A stretch of DNA of 64,000 nucleotides from Merluccius polli (GCA_030340625.1 JAOPHQ010006258.1:327001-391000); one strand, 5' to 3'; counted from the first letter of the stretch, positions 48,331-61,675 are shown. The notes: a model not told the origin generated them from the letters alone. Numbers and translations are program-made.

Positions 48331-50890
48331 GTTGTTAATAACGGGGTCACAAACACAGGATGTCGGTCCGTATGTTATATCTGTCTGTCTGGCTGTCTCT
48401 CTCGCTTTGAGTCAATCAATAGAGGGTTTGATGGCCACCACCCAGACCTGTCCTTTTTCATTCTTGTGCTCATGTAAACGCAGTCTTAAAAGCTACCGGG
48501 GTGGACTTCATCCCATAGATGTAATGCCTGTTAGTCATCATCATCTCTGTTACCTATCCATCATCCAGAATGCATTTCACTACTGGTTGTGTTCGCAGCA
48601 AACTGGATGGATGTCAAGCTGAGAACGGAGCCGCAAAACACAATGCTTTATTTACGCATTGCTTCTATTTTTGCCAGCGTCTTGCTGTGATTGCATTTTA
48701 AACCGACTCATTTGTCTCTTATACAACTGCTGAAGCCAAAGGCATTAATAATACACACAAATACAGCAAAGCACATACTAATACATAAAATACATAAATA
48801 CAGTGGAAATACAGTGGAATTTGAGCAACTCATCATGGGAAATTATTAAAGACTGCTAGGTATTATTTAATCCTGCAAATAATGTATTCCCATACAAACA
48901 AAAACATACCAAATAGTGTAAAATAGGGAATTCGTGGCCTTGGTTTCATCAAAAGCTCATTGGTTGGGTATGGGAGCTGGATAACTATAAGGAGCGCTGG
49001 ACTAGTGCTGCACTGCACTGTAGCAGACACAAAACTGTCTACTGACATTGAGTACTTATTCTGCTGTTATGGAATTTGGTTAATAATAGTACAGAACGGC
49101 TGCTGAAATACCCAATGCACAGCAATATGCACAAACTGCAAATACTGTCCCTTCTGATTAAGACTCAAATATCGTTGTCATTAGATAGTATTAAAGCATT
49201 AAAGGATGAAAGCAAAGTATTGGCATAAGGAACACACATTTCTAGTTATTTTATATCCGCTTTCATTGGTCCTATGATCCATTTATATTTCCAATTTTCC
49301 AATCCTGGTTGGCATGATTACATGAAACATGTTAAACTGTTCTACTTGTATCTTTACACCTACCTCTCTGTGAACTGTACTACGATCATCCATCCATCCA
49401 ACATCCATCCATCTGTATATTCATCAACCCTCCACCAGTGCCTTAACACCACATTATTCAATATATATTTTTATTACATGGCTTTGTTGAATACTCGACT
49501 CTGATTGGTCAATCACGGTCTGTTATTTCTGAATAGTGGACCACTGCTATGAATAACAGAGCGTTGCTATGGACGCTATTTCCAACCGTAGAATCTAACG
49601 GACAATTATTTTTAGCGGAACCAATTAAATCATTTCTTAATCAATAAAATCATTTTTTGTTTTTTGTATATTTTGTGTCAAAATATTGATTTCTTTAGTA
49701 AGTAGCCGTGTTCGCGTCGGGTTCCTGCATCACCCTGTCTATTAGTTTATTTCGCAATAATGACCCTCTCGCTGTACGTTTTCCCTTACGCTGTCCACGC
49801 CTCCACCAAACAGATGGAGGCTATGAATAGTTCCAGGAAATGATAACATGTCCATCGGGTTGGAAGGGCCTCACTCTGTTGGACAAATGTATTGGCTGGG
49901 GAGCGCCGTACTCCCACCGAGTCTGGGACCACAGTCAGTAGCTCAGCGTTTGGCCGGGCCCCAGTGCTCCCACTCTGTTCATTCAATCTCCACTGCTTCT
50001 GTCAGCCACATTTCTTCGTATGCTAGGAAACAGTGGTGAACAATGTGAAGAAATGCATTGACTGGTGTTGATAATTCCTCTCAAATCATTCCTCTAAATC
50101 CCTCTGTATGATGCATAGTTTGCATAGCGTACCCTGCCTGTATATGGTCTCTTAGTCCGAACCATTTGAAACGGTCTTCTCTGTCTATGAAGGGGAATTA
50201 ATAGGGCTAGCATTTAAAGAATAACATTTTGATATGTTGTGTAAAGTCCCAAAAAGACAAAGGAAACTAATCAAAAGGTTGTTTTTGTGTAATTTGGCTT
50301 TTCATTACAAAAAGTCATTGTCATTGTAGCTCCCCCCCCAAAGCATTGTTGGCTTGGTGACACCTTGGCAGAGATCCTTTTACCCTCCATGTCCACCTGG
50401 CTCCTGGCTCACAGACAGGAAGTGTGTATGTATGAGTGTGTGGATAAATTCACATTGGCCAGTAGTAGCCCTGAGGTGCACCAGAAGAAGAGGCAGATGC
50501 TGCACATTGTGCATGCAGGCATTGATCACACTCCTGCTGGATCTGGGCGACGGTACGACTACTAGTGTTCATGGATCTTCTTCAGGCCCCTGGAAGAGGC
50601 TCACTGGGAGGTGTCAGGGAGTGTTTATGTGTTGGGCTCAGGGGTCTTCTTGGCACAGGCTTCCTCAAAGTCACTATGCCAGCTGGCAGGAGCGCGCCCC
50701 CCCACCCCCCTAGAGCTGGGCGCTACTAAAGCCTTTCAACCTGCTCTCTTGGTCTTTGTGTGCACATCACTATTCATAATCTGCTTGTGAGCTGAACATT
50801 CTCACACTCAAAATTAGCTAATTTATATATTTTTGGGTAAGAAAAGAATAATGTGCAATGACTCCTGAGTCAGTCAGTCTGTTATTATCT

Positions 50891-50891
<1 letters not shown>

Positions 50892-50961
<70 letters not shown>

Positions 50962-50962
50962 G

Positions 50963-51026
<64 letters not shown>

Positions 51027-51027
51027 C

Positions 51028-51093
<66 letters not shown>
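50892..51093 (+). repeat. (TATC)50 tetranucleotide repeat
   Basis: About 200 bases of TATC units with rare TGTC or TACC changes, followed by (TGTC)n at 51131-51154 and CCGT units at 51207-51221. Confidence 0.96.
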
Positions 51094-51094
<1 letters not shown>

Positions 51095-51318
51095 CGTAAT
51101 CGCTCTACAGTATTCATCGACCACTATCTATCTGTCTGTCTGTCTGTCTGTCTGTCCATTTATATTCTATGTATGTCTCTGTCCATCTGTATCTATCCAT
51201 CTGTCTGTCCGTCCGTCCGTCCTTACTCCCAGTGGAGGGTCAGTTCTTGTGTGTGAGGGGTCCAGGCTCTGATAGAAGGTCCCCATAAGCAGCTCTACTG
51301 GAGCAGGTGTCTACTGAC

Positions 51319-51600
51319 TGCTGGGCGATTCAGACAAACATTATAATTGTGATTATTTGGCCTGATATTGTGATTGTGATTATTCATTTTGATTAACAGC
51401 TAATTATCGATTCAATTAATATTCTGTGGTGCCTACTGTCTATAAAAAACAATAATAAAGCATGTTGTAATGGTTTGTAATTTGATTTTAATGTAACAGC
51501 CGTTTTCTTTTTGTTTTTTAATTAATTGCGACCTTTCAAGATTTGTTAATTGCAGATGCCAAAATCGCTATCTTGATTAATATGCAATTTTGTGCAGCCT
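51319..51600. mobile_element. Degenerate hAT-like MITE
   Basis: Starts CTGCTGGGCGATTCAG and ends AATTTTGTGCAGCCTGAG, with internal AATTGTGATTA and AATTGCGA motifs typical of such elements. The left border sequence GTGTCTACTGACTGCTGGGCGA is found again, slightly altered, right after the element (51602-51629). Confidence 0.45.
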
Positions 51601-52819
51601 GAGTGTCTACTCTACTGACTGCTGGGCGACTTCTCAAATCCATCCACCCACCTATCCATTCATCCACCCATCCATTCATCTATATATCTAGCCACACACA
51701 AACATAGATGATAATACTAACAAATCAAATGAGTTGCCATCAATGTAGTATAACGTACTGTAATACTTTATTACTATGTTGGTGTAAACTCTATGAGCCG
51801 TAGAGTTGCGGGCCGGGTTTTCAAAACTCCCCGAAAAAATAGTTTTCATTTCTAGATTGATTTACCTAAGTTTGATTTGTCGTCTGTCTGAAGGCATGCA
51901 GATAAACAACTGCTGGCACTGTGAGGTTTCCCAGCAGTGGTGATTAAACGTGATTGATTAAAGAAAAAGGTTGTGGGCCATTTCATTCAGTTAAATGCGA
52001 GCCTGTGTGTAAAGCCGTTAATATTAGAATGTTAATATGATGACAGTTATGGGGACTATAGAAATCAATTTGACTCAGAACAATGTGTACATCATCCCCA
52101 GCCCACAGCATGGTTTAACCTTCCTTTGAAAAGGTCACCGGCTCACTACATCATTGTATTTCTCTGACATGATATGTGTGTGTGTGTGTGTATCTTGAAG
52201 CTCCAGAATTGGATGTGTGAACATATTCAAGGGGAAACTGCTAAGGGAGGGAACATTTTTATCCGACATGCTGCACTGATTTGCCTTTTCTAAAACGTAC
52301 GCTTCTGAAAAGCTTCTGAAACCAACTACCGTTCAATTATTAATTCAATGGAATAACAAGAAGGAGAAAAGCATGGTGTTTGGTTATGAATATTGTCAGA
52401 TGTCACAGAGAGACAGTCGGGTAGAAAGATATATAGTCAGTAGATAGTATTAATGCATCTTAGTGCGGCATTTGCACTATGAATGGCCGATAGATAGATG
52501 GATAGATAGATAAACAGATAGACACAGACAGACAGACAGACAGACAGACAGCTGTATGACTTTTGTTAGTGTAAGTGAGGTGGTGTCTGGGTTATTTAAC
52601 ACTACAGGTCCAGAGGATATAAACTAAGCTAAGGGCTGGTTCTGTAAAGCCTCCCTCTCTTCCTCTTTTAATTAATCAATCGTCTCGGCGCACGCACATC
52701 CAACTCGCGCCCACTTTTCCATCTCCCACTCTTCCATCGTACGCATGCAAAATAGACACACACATGCATAACACCGCTCCACCAAACACCCTCGTACTCT
52801 TGGAGACACTAGCATTTAT

Positions 52820-52830
52820 GCACACACACA

Positions 52831-52907
<77 letters not shown>

Positions 52908-52918
52908 TCACTCACTCA

Positions 52919-53010
<92 letters not shown>
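52820..53010 (+). repeat. (CA)n with (CACT)n core
   Basis: Two long CA blocks flank a short CACT/CTCA stretch (52900-52922). Confidence 0.95.
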
Positions 53011-53013
<3 letters not shown>

Positions 53014-54180
53014 GTATGCACCCAGTCACACATTCACATTCCCTCATGCCAGGAAGAAGGGAAGTACAAATGAGTCTGGACGACAGCCAAAATTGTTCCA
53101 CACTACGATTCCTCAGATAGATCAACACGGTTTACTCTGTCGGCGGGGGGGAAGTGGACCTAGTGGGTAAGCTAGTCCGTAAGCCAGTCATCCATCAGTC
53201 ATTACACCCCCCCCTGCGTTATGTCCTGCTAAGGCAAGGTGCCTTTCAAAATAAAATGCGTCAGGCCGCGCCGTAATCGCCTCAGAGATTGGTTGAAGCC
53301 ACAGACCAAAAAACACACATAGCAACAGAGCTCCAAGAATGGGTGTCATACAAGTTATCTACTGTATTAACACATGATTTGATTCAACCATCCTATTTCG
53401 GTTATTATGATCATTATTAATGTATTGTTCATTTGTTGAAACTGTATCTAGTTACATGCATGTTGATAATTGTTTTCCAAATTCATAATTTGTATTTATG
53501 TATCATGCTGCAGTATTAGAGTCCCAGTGGTCGACCGTGTCTCATCAGTACACAGAGATTGTGTCTGTGTACATTCTGGGATTTTTCAATCCACATTCCA
53601 CTGCGGTAGCTCTGCTAAGAGATTAGTATGTGTGAAATCACAGTTGATTAGGGTGTGTGTGTGTGTGTGTGTGTCCTAGTTTATGCACTCTGAAGCATCT
53701 AAATTAATTCCCTATGCTTTATCCTTTAAAAACAAGTGACCTAGTTCCTGCATTTTTTAAACTATTTTATTATGTTTGCTGTGTGTGTGTGCGTGTGTCT
53801 GCCTGTCTGTCTGTCTGTGTGTGTGTCTGTGTGTGTGTCTGTCTGTCCATGTCTGAGAGATCACTCCATTGATATAATACCAATTGAAACCCAATTGAAT
53901 AAGCCAGCAACAGTACAAGTATGTATGGAGTGCTTGTTTGCATGTGTGTGTGTATTTAAAAAATATCTATATGCATGTGCATGTGTGCCTACTGCCTTTT
54001 GTATATATCCGCCTTGCGTGTGTGTGTGTGTATGAGTCGAAAAGCGCAGGTAAGAAAATAGAGACGACGGGAAGCTTGTAAATGAGTGAACAAATACACA
54101 ATACGAAGTGCTGCCAATGCCTGCAAGTCTTCTGCCAATGCCCTGTTTTTTCTGTAATGTTCACCTTGTATTAATTGTCT

Positions 54181-54191
54181 CTCTCTGTCTC

Positions 54192-54227
<36 letters not shown>
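54181..54227 (+). repeat. (CT)n forming the acceptor tract of KIAA1549L exon 2
   Basis: CT repeats with a few TGTCT changes run to within two bases of the AG at 54228-54229, so the microsatellite is the polypyrimidine tract. Confidence 0.95.
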
Positions 54228-54229
<2 letters not shown>

Positions 54230-54230
<1 letters not shown>

Positions 54231-54730
54231 GGCCACACCCTCAGACAGTCTGGCCTCTTTGGAGACCAAACCCGGTCCTGGAAAAATCGGGATCATACCC
54301 AGTTCCCACGCCTGGGCAGAAATTGGAGCAGAGGAATGGAGGCCAGTGGTTACCAAGGGCGCTGACCCGTCAGCCGCGGGGACCGGGGAACAAGCTGCCC
54401 GGCCGGGCCGAGGCTGGGCCCCGCCGCAGGGGGAGAGAGGTCTGAGAGGACAGGCCGCCTTCATGCTGACGGACACCTTCACGCGACAGCAGCCACCAGG
54501 TGAGGGGAAGCCGTTAGGACTACTTTCTAAAGCCGCCTGGACCAGAAGCTCTTCGTCGTCGTTGTCGTCGTCCTCCTCTAAGACATCCAAGACGAAGGCT
54601 CCACCGCTGCCTTCCTCATCCTCGCCGCCACAGGCCACCAGCAGAGACGATCAAACCGCCACCATGGAAACGCCCGCCCCGGCCGACGCGAGCCGCAACC
54701 TGTCCAGCAGCAACTCTAGCGCCTATTCTG
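54230..54730 (+). CDS. kiaa1549l: KIAA1549L exon 2: Ser-rich ectodomain
   Basis: Continues the signal-peptide frame: VATPSDSLASLETKPGPGKI ... LTDTFTRQQPPGEGKPLGLL, then Ser runs (RSSSSSLSSSSSKTSKTK) and NLSSSNSSAYS, with N-glycosylation sequons in the last part. 501 bp, phase 1 at both ends (split Val codon in, split Glu codon out). Low complexity and weak homology are normal for this part of the family. Confidence 0.85.
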
Positions 54731-54917
54731 GTAACTTCTAAGATTGTTGTTCTCGCTTTAATACTTTTGCAGTACTTCCAAATATTGTTTTGGTTTCACT
54801 TTGAATTATTTTGAATTCACCGCCCTAAAAAACCCCACTCCTTGTTTTGGGATTGTTTTTGCTTAACTGTCTTGTAATTATCATCATCGTTTTTGTCGTC
54901 GCATTGAGCGGCAATTT

Positions 54918-54994
<77 letters not shown>

Positions 54995-55258
54995 TTTGAG
55001 GACTCTCATCATCACCCATGATGTTATGATGTCAGCCCCTTTCATCGTGTCGACCATCTAACCCCATCAATCCAACCCCCCCCCCCCCCCGCCCCCCCCA
55101 ACACTCTCCCTGTGACCTCACTAGGTACATTTAGACTATGTTTCGCTTAGGATTTCAGCTCCTACTGGTGGTTTAATCCCTCTCTGTGCTATTTCCTGAA
55201 AATGTCATGTCAACAGCTTTTTAAAATGTTGTGCCCTCCTGGGCTCCTTCTCTTCCAG
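54731..55258 (+). other. KIAA1549L intron 2 with (ATC)24
   Basis: 528 bp containing a pure ATC trinucleotide run at 54921-54991 and C runs at 55077-55098. Poly-Asp open frames on the minus strand come from the ATC run. Confidence 0.9.
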
Positions 55259-56173
55259 AGGAGCCAATGAGCAGCCTGCCAGCCTGGGACCTGCCCACCG
55301 TCCCAGAATCCCTGCTGTCGACCCTCGGCGATCATGACGTCACGCTCCCGGACAACATCACCAGCCCCTTCTCCACCCACCAGTGGAACACCACCGCGCC
55401 GGCACGCACGGGAAATGCCTCCAAGCTAAGCCCCACCCACCTCGCCACCACCGCCAGAATGCACCTGACTCCGCCTCTCGTCGTCACCTCGACCAACGCA
55501 CCGCCACTGTCCTCCACCGGCGCCAATACCGCGCGTGCCCCCCTTCTCGGGTCCACCGCGCCCCCGGACTCGGCGCACACTGTGACCGACGGCGGCCTAC
55601 AGCCGACAACGTTGACCACGGCGGCGCTTTCCTCGACGACGTCTCTCGCTGTGAACGGCTCTCGGAGGACCCCGGGCCAAACGGCCACGACAGTGCGGAT
55701 GTCCGTCTCGACCGGCGTGACCACCATCGCCACCACGCAGCAGACCGCCGGCGCAAAACTCACCGTGGAGCCAAGCGCCCAACCGGCAGCAAACACGACA
55801 ACCCCCGTTACCATCACGACCACAACTGCCACCATGGCTACTTCCCCCCCGACCACAACAACCGCCACCACCACCACTACACTTCCGACCACCACTGCTC
55901 CCACCACCACCACCACCATCGCCACCACAGCAACACCTGCGCCAATCACGACCAGTACTACGACCATTAAGACCACCGCTGCTGCTGCTGCTGCTGCTAC
56001 TACTACCGCTAGTACTACCACCGTTGCCACAAAGACACACAAAACCACCACCGCTGCCTACCTCACCACGCCCGCTCTGACCACCACCACCACCACAGAA
56101 CCACCGGCCAGCTCCACCCCGGAGGAGGGGGCTCTGCCGTGCAACATCACCGAGAAGTACTGGGTCAAAACGG
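55259..56173 (+). CDS. kiaa1549l: KIAA1549L exon 3: Thr-rich mucin-like domain
   Basis: 305 codons. It starts EEPMSSLPAWDLPTVPESLL and has a middle part dominated by Thr, Ala and Pro (runs such as ATTTTTLPTTTAPTTTTT and KTTAAAAAAATTT), typical of dense O-glycosylation. It ends with the conserved PCNITEKYWVKT, where the structured region begins (a Cys-Asn-Ile-Thr start also exists in KIAA1549 as CDIT). Phase 1 out. The opposite strand has long Val/Gly-rich open frames that are shadows of the ACC/CAC repeats. Confidence 0.9.
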
Positions 56174-56258
56174 GTAGGTGGTGTGGGAACAGCTGCGCCA
56201 GTATTGGCACGCACAAAGTGAATCGTTTTTTGTTGGAGATATACTTTCATTCTTTTTA

Positions 56259-56382
<124 letters not shown>

Positions 56383-56383
56383 G

Positions 56384-56499
56384 TTCTGTCCATCCAGTTA
56401 CGTAGGAACCGCCTGGATCTGATTCTGAAGCAGAATCTGTCCAGAGGACTGAGCCACGCCCTGCAGCGAGCCCTCAACGACACCAACGCCAGCGCCCAG
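56384..56499 (+). CDS. kiaa1549l: KIAA1549L exon 4
   Basis: Encodes VLSIQLRRNRLDLILKQNLS and RGLSHALQRALNDTNASAQ (NLS and NAS sequons). Start of the conserved ectodomain; KIAA1549 has a comparable helix-rich stretch after CDIT. Phase 0 at the end, donor GTGAGT. Confidence 0.9.
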
Positions 56500-56796
56500 G
56501 TGAGTCGTCTCCAGGGTTCACGCGGTGTTCCTTCCTTCTCCTCCCTCCTTTCTATCGCTGCTCAGGGATCAGTAAAGGTTCACATGAGACGCGGTGGGAC
56601 ACCGTAGGCGTCGCCAGGTCGGGTGTTGTGTTCACCAGCATGGAGTTTACAACACACACAAAATCACTCACAGCTTAAAACATTGTCTTTTTGGACTGTA
56701 CTGCAAATCTATTGGTTGGCGCGTTACGTCATGGAGTGGGTGGTGCACAGTGTTTTGATGCGTGAATGCAGGTGAGTGCACCTTAAGGGACAGTAA

Positions 56797-56957
56797 GGAC
56801 AAACACAGGTTACTCATATCACTAATTATGGGTCTGTCCCTTTAATGTACCAGGACACGGGTAGTAGACTAAAATAGTGAAGATAAGTCTACTATCCGTG
56901 TCCTGGTACATGAAAGGAGCAGATATTGAGGGTTATGAGGGACACCTGTGTTTGTCC
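56797..56957. mobile_element. Self-complementary MITE, family B copy 2
   Basis: GGACAAACACAGG at the left is the inverse of CCTGTGTTTGTCC at the right; the inner part (TGTACCAGGACACGGGTAGTAGACT versus AGTCTACTATCCGTGTCCTGGTACA) is also inverted. It is about 80 percent like the copy at 32142-32308 by eye. Confidence 0.82.
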
Positions 56958-57916
56958 ATGACGCCTCTGTGGAAAGGGTCTATCGGTTGCCAGTTAGAGG
57001 GTTGCCAGTTTGCATCTTTCCAATGATGATGCATCAATTTAAAATGGATCCTAGTCAAGTGGGGGGGAGGACTGGCAGGCAACTGTTATTTCACTGCTTT
57101 CTGTAACACTGTGGCTTTCTGGCTGATTGTTGACGTGTCATGCTTTTCTCCCACCTGTTGGTTGAAGGCTGGTCTGGAGAGCCAGACACTCAGGTGACTA
57201 ATCCAGTCTGAGCTCCAATATAAATAACCTGTTGAGGATGGAAGTCGGTTATGAAAGATGATGATGTTTCTTTCACTGACACCCACCCCCCATACACACA
57301 AACACAACACATGCGTACCGTGACATATGTCGCACGTGAATAGGGTGACCAGACGTCCCATTGCTGGATCCGTCCCGGGAAATGTCCCTGTTTTAAAAAA
57401 ATAGGATTTTTAAAATATATGAGTAGAATAGTTTTTAAATTGCAAAGGTTCTAGCTTGCTCATGAATATTACTTTCGAGAGAGTTGGTAATTAGTCTCGT
57501 GTCTATCTATTATCTATTAGGCTGTGACGTCTATCTATCGACTTTATACCATTAACAGGCACAACTGATCATAAACAATAGGCTATCAATACAATATAGA
57601 ATGATTCCCTATTCGAGTAGCTACTTTGGCTTGGCTGGTTTACCAAAGCTTAAAACACAGCATAGTAAACCATTGGGCATGTACTTCCTAATCGTGTGCT
57701 ACAGTACTACACTTACCATGATAAGAATAGGCAAAATGTAAATATGTGCCCTTTTTTATTTCAGAAATAATAACGTCAGATATTGTGTTGATGTATGGAC
57801 CACTAAACTACACCTGACACGTGAGCCATGTGACCAGCCGATAGTCCATCAGTCTTCTTTATCTTGGCTTCATTGCCACATTGATTTTTCAGATTCTTTG
57901 TACTAGCCTGTCTCTT

Positions 57917-57947
<31 letters not shown>

Positions 57948-58260
57948 AAACAACAACAACAATACATGAAACAATATTATTTTTGTTGCTTTGAAGACCT
58001 GTCCTTTCCACTTCCACCTCTCTTACTCTGTTCTCTTTTATGGCACTTGTAAGCAGAGTCATTATACAAGGAACATTGTACATTGTCATTCTGCATTATT
58101 TGTCTGTCTGTCTGTCCGCTTGAAAGCCCCTGCCTGCCTCTACCTCTCCGTATCCTGTGTTAATCTAATAGCGTGTCGTCTATATATAGTCAGTTTGTGG
58201 GCCAGTCAATGCTGGGACTGAGTCATTGTCTCCAGACACCACCAGCCCACTGCTTTTATC

Positions 58261-58292
58261 TACCTCTCTCTCTACCTCTCTCTCCATCCCTC

Positions 58293-58329
<37 letters not shown>

Positions 58330-58330
58330 G

Positions 58331-58417
<87 letters not shown>

Positions 58418-58484
58418 GTCTCTCTCTCTGTCTCTCTCTCTCTGTGTCTCTGTGTCTCTCTGTCTCTGTGTCTCTCTGTCTGTC

Positions 58485-58557
<73 letters not shown>

Positions 58558-58612
58558 GTCTCTCTCTCTCTGTGTCTCTGTGTCTCTCTGTCTCTGTGTC
58601 TCTCTGTCTGTC

Positions 58613-58694
<82 letters not shown>
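58261..58694 (+). repeat. CT/GTCT-rich tract with a 128-bp duplicated block
   Basis: CT repeats interspersed with TGTGTCTC and TGTC units. A pattern of GTGTCTCTGTGTCTCTCTGT followed by (TGTC)n appears at 58443 and again at 58571 almost unchanged. Ser/Leu and Arg/Glu open frames over it are artefacts. Confidence 0.93.
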
Positions 58695-58698
<4 letters not shown>

Positions 58699-59302
58699 AT
58701 GTCCCCCTCTTCTCTATGGGGGGGGTTACCTATTCTGGTCAGCGGAGACCAGATGCTTGGGGTGCAATGGGTGGGTGGGTTGAACAAAGACAAAGGGCAG
58801 CAGACAACAGTATGGATTGGCCTCCTCGGCTCACAATAACATATGGACATGTGATTCTGTATCATCTCATATATCGCTCACGGCGATACACTGCCACTGT
58901 GTGCTTATGGCACTTGTAAGCAGAGTCATTATACATGGAACATTGTCATGGAAACAATGGTCATTGAATAAACATTATGATCATGGTGTAATTGTTGTCA
59001 ACATTGAGTAGGCGAGGAGAGAGGACACAGTCACAGTACACATTACACACATTCAAATTCACACACTGAAAAAAACACACATGAATGTATGGTTTTATGA
59101 AATATATCTCATAGTAGTTAGGATTATCAGACACATTCACTGTTCTTATGGTAAAGCTAAATAATTGATTTAATATTTGGTATTGGATATTGTCTCTCAC
59201 ATTATAATCAAGATTGACTGAAGATATTCTGACATTTAGATGGACAGATAGATAATTAGACAGAAAGACAGACAGACAGAACGACAGACAAATACATTGA
59301 TT

Positions 59303-59596
<294 letters not shown>

Positions 59597-60195
59597 AAGC
59601 AGAGGAGGGATATTTTTAGTCAAACAGGATAGCCAAAGGCAGTCAACAAACACTTCCTCGGCGAAGGAGGATGGAGGAAGCAGCGCATAGCAACAGCAGC
59701 AGCAGCTACCCAGTGTGATGGAACAGCGAACACATACACACACACACACACGCAGCACAGGCCATACACTTCCCTAAATACTAGCATTGACTCCCCACTA
59801 ATTGTCGGTCTGTCTGTTTTGAACATTATGGGTTGAAGAGCAAGGCAGAACTGTTCCCCTTGAAGTGGAATGGTTAATGTATTTCGTCATTTGTTTTGGT
59901 ATCCTCAAACTCTACTTCTATCGGTGCTTTTATTTGTATTTTTTATTTATTACAACATCAATGCATTCCACACAAATGATATATCATTTTGAGAAAACAG
60001 GAACACGCAGAAAAAAAAGACGACGTGAAAAAAATAATTTCAAAAAATGAAACGAAACAAACAACAGCGACAGACAACAGACAAAATAGGACGAGCGGTA
60101 CAAAAAGTGCAATACACCTGGGGTTGTGCAATCAAAACAAAAGCTATTCCATCAAGAGAGACAATGCAAGTCTGCCACCTCTCCCTCTATCACAG

Positions 60196-60418
60196 GTGGA
60201 GCGCGACGACTGCAGCCCCCACAACGTGACGATGGCCTACTACGTCACCAGTGGCAAAACCATCTACATCGCCTCGCTGGTGGTGGAGGCCCTGAATGTG
60301 TACGGCTTTGACAAGCTGCTTTCGGACATCAGGCAACACACCCCGCTGGTCAAGGCCGTGCTGGTTCCCGTGGCAACCTGGCTGCCCGCCCCCAGTGTGC
60401 ATTTGCAGCTGAAAACAG
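60196..60418 (+). CDS. kiaa1549l: KIAA1549L exon 5
   Basis: Encodes VERDDCSPHNVTMAYYVTSG, KTIYIASLVVEALNVYGFDK and LVPVATWLPAPSVHLQLKT. In KIAA1549 the matching part reads ...FLVTSGPFVYTAISVINVL...VLQFVPPS, so VTSG/IY-A and the following helix align. It carries an N-glycosylation sequon (NVT). Phase 1 out; Val codon completed in exon 6. Confidence 0.92.
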
Positions 60419-61226
60419 GTGAACTACACGTGAACATTCTCTCGGGTCTTCAAGGTCTTTTGTGTGAAACGTTAGCCTACAAGCAAGTTCAGACAAATAA
60501 ACCTCCATGTTGATGAAAGGTCATAACAAGAAGGACACCACAGGGAACACAATGACAAAACAAAGCCGGAATAATTGGAATTAAGAGAACAGGCTCATAT
60601 TAAAAGCCAGCATATGTTTTGTGTAGTCTACTTTATTGCACGCTTCCAGCACTCACTCACCTTGGTTTCTTGGCACACGGTATAGTTACATCATAATCTG
60701 TGTACTGATGAATAAAAACAAAAATGGGCCTGTGTGTGTCTGTGTGTGTGTGCGTGCGTGTGTGTGTTTGGGGATGTGTGTGATGCTAGCGTGGATGTGT
60801 GTGTGTGTGTGAACTGGATGGGGTCATGTATCTCCATTATCTCCGGTCTGATAGGTAGGGGATGATCACAACAATGTCTTACCCAACCTGGTGCAACATC
60901 ACTGGCTGCCCCATGAGAGTTTGAGTCTCGCAGTGCAGCTGTTCAACAGCCCAGTCTATTCTGTCTATTGGACAATTAATTCTAACAGATACGACTTGCG
61001 TCCTGCAGACAGCCAGACAGAAACAAGGGAGCTCGGTATTGCATGGTTCAAACAGATTACCGTGGCGATGTTTTACTCTGGATATGCAAGTCACATCACC
61101 TGGGACAACTAACACACAGTCACGCATCATTTGACTACAGAGCAACGAACGGCCAAGTTGCTAAATTAATAGCTTTCAAAAGCCCAATTTAGGCGTTCAC
61201 AGTCAAACTAGTCCTGTGGGGCAAAT

Positions 61227-61228
<2 letters not shown>

Positions 61229-61263
<35 letters not shown>

Positions 61264-61280
61264 GCTGCTGCTGCTGCTGC
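61229..61280 (+). repeat. (CTG)17 trinucleotide repeat
   Basis: CTG units with one CCG interruption (61261-61263) in an intron. In the sense transcript it is a CUG repeat. Confidence 0.95.
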
Positions 61281-61675
61281 CTCGCTCCTTTCTGTGTGAT
61301 CATCGATCGCTTGATTGCTTTGAGCTGTCGCCATCACTGTTGCCGACCAGCTAGGAGTTGGACCAATTGGACCAATCAATCTGCTCTTTCTGGCCTTGGC
61401 TCTAGTGTCTGTGGAGAGACACTAGAAATAAGATAAGAGTTAAGATAAGATATTACTTAAATATACTGTATACAAATATGCAAAATATATACAAATAAAC
61501 AATATCAAAAGTAAAAGTGTAAAAGAGTATCGGTAAGGTGAAATAGTAGTTAGGAAGGTATCATAAATAAAAAATGGTAATAAATATAAATAATAAATAA
61601 ATAAAAATATTAAATAGTTATTTGAAGGGCCATACATTAGAGGTAGAAATCCAAATCCAATGTCCAAATGTACAA

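Noticed and set aside
49483..49660. Possible further MITE (TTGAATACTCGACTCTGATTGG ... ATTGATTAAGAAATG)
   Set aside because: It resembles a common fish repeat, but I could not define matching ends or a target duplication.
50858..51256. Tyr-Leu-Ser-Ile repeat protein over the TATC tract
   Set aside because: Pure tetranucleotide-repeat translation without start context, splice sites or homology.
54825..55019. Poly-Asp protein on the minus strand
   Set aside because: Result of the ATC trinucleotide run in KIAA1549L intron 2.
55332..56250. Val-rich and Gly/Ser-rich minus-strand proteins over KIAA1549L exon 3
   Set aside because: Reverse reading of ACC/CAC threonine codons. The + strand frame has correct splice borders and continues into the conserved domain.
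58173..58919. Ser-Leu repeat protein of about 250 codons
   Set aside because: Translation of the CT/TCTG tract; the non-repeat ends show no similarity to anything.
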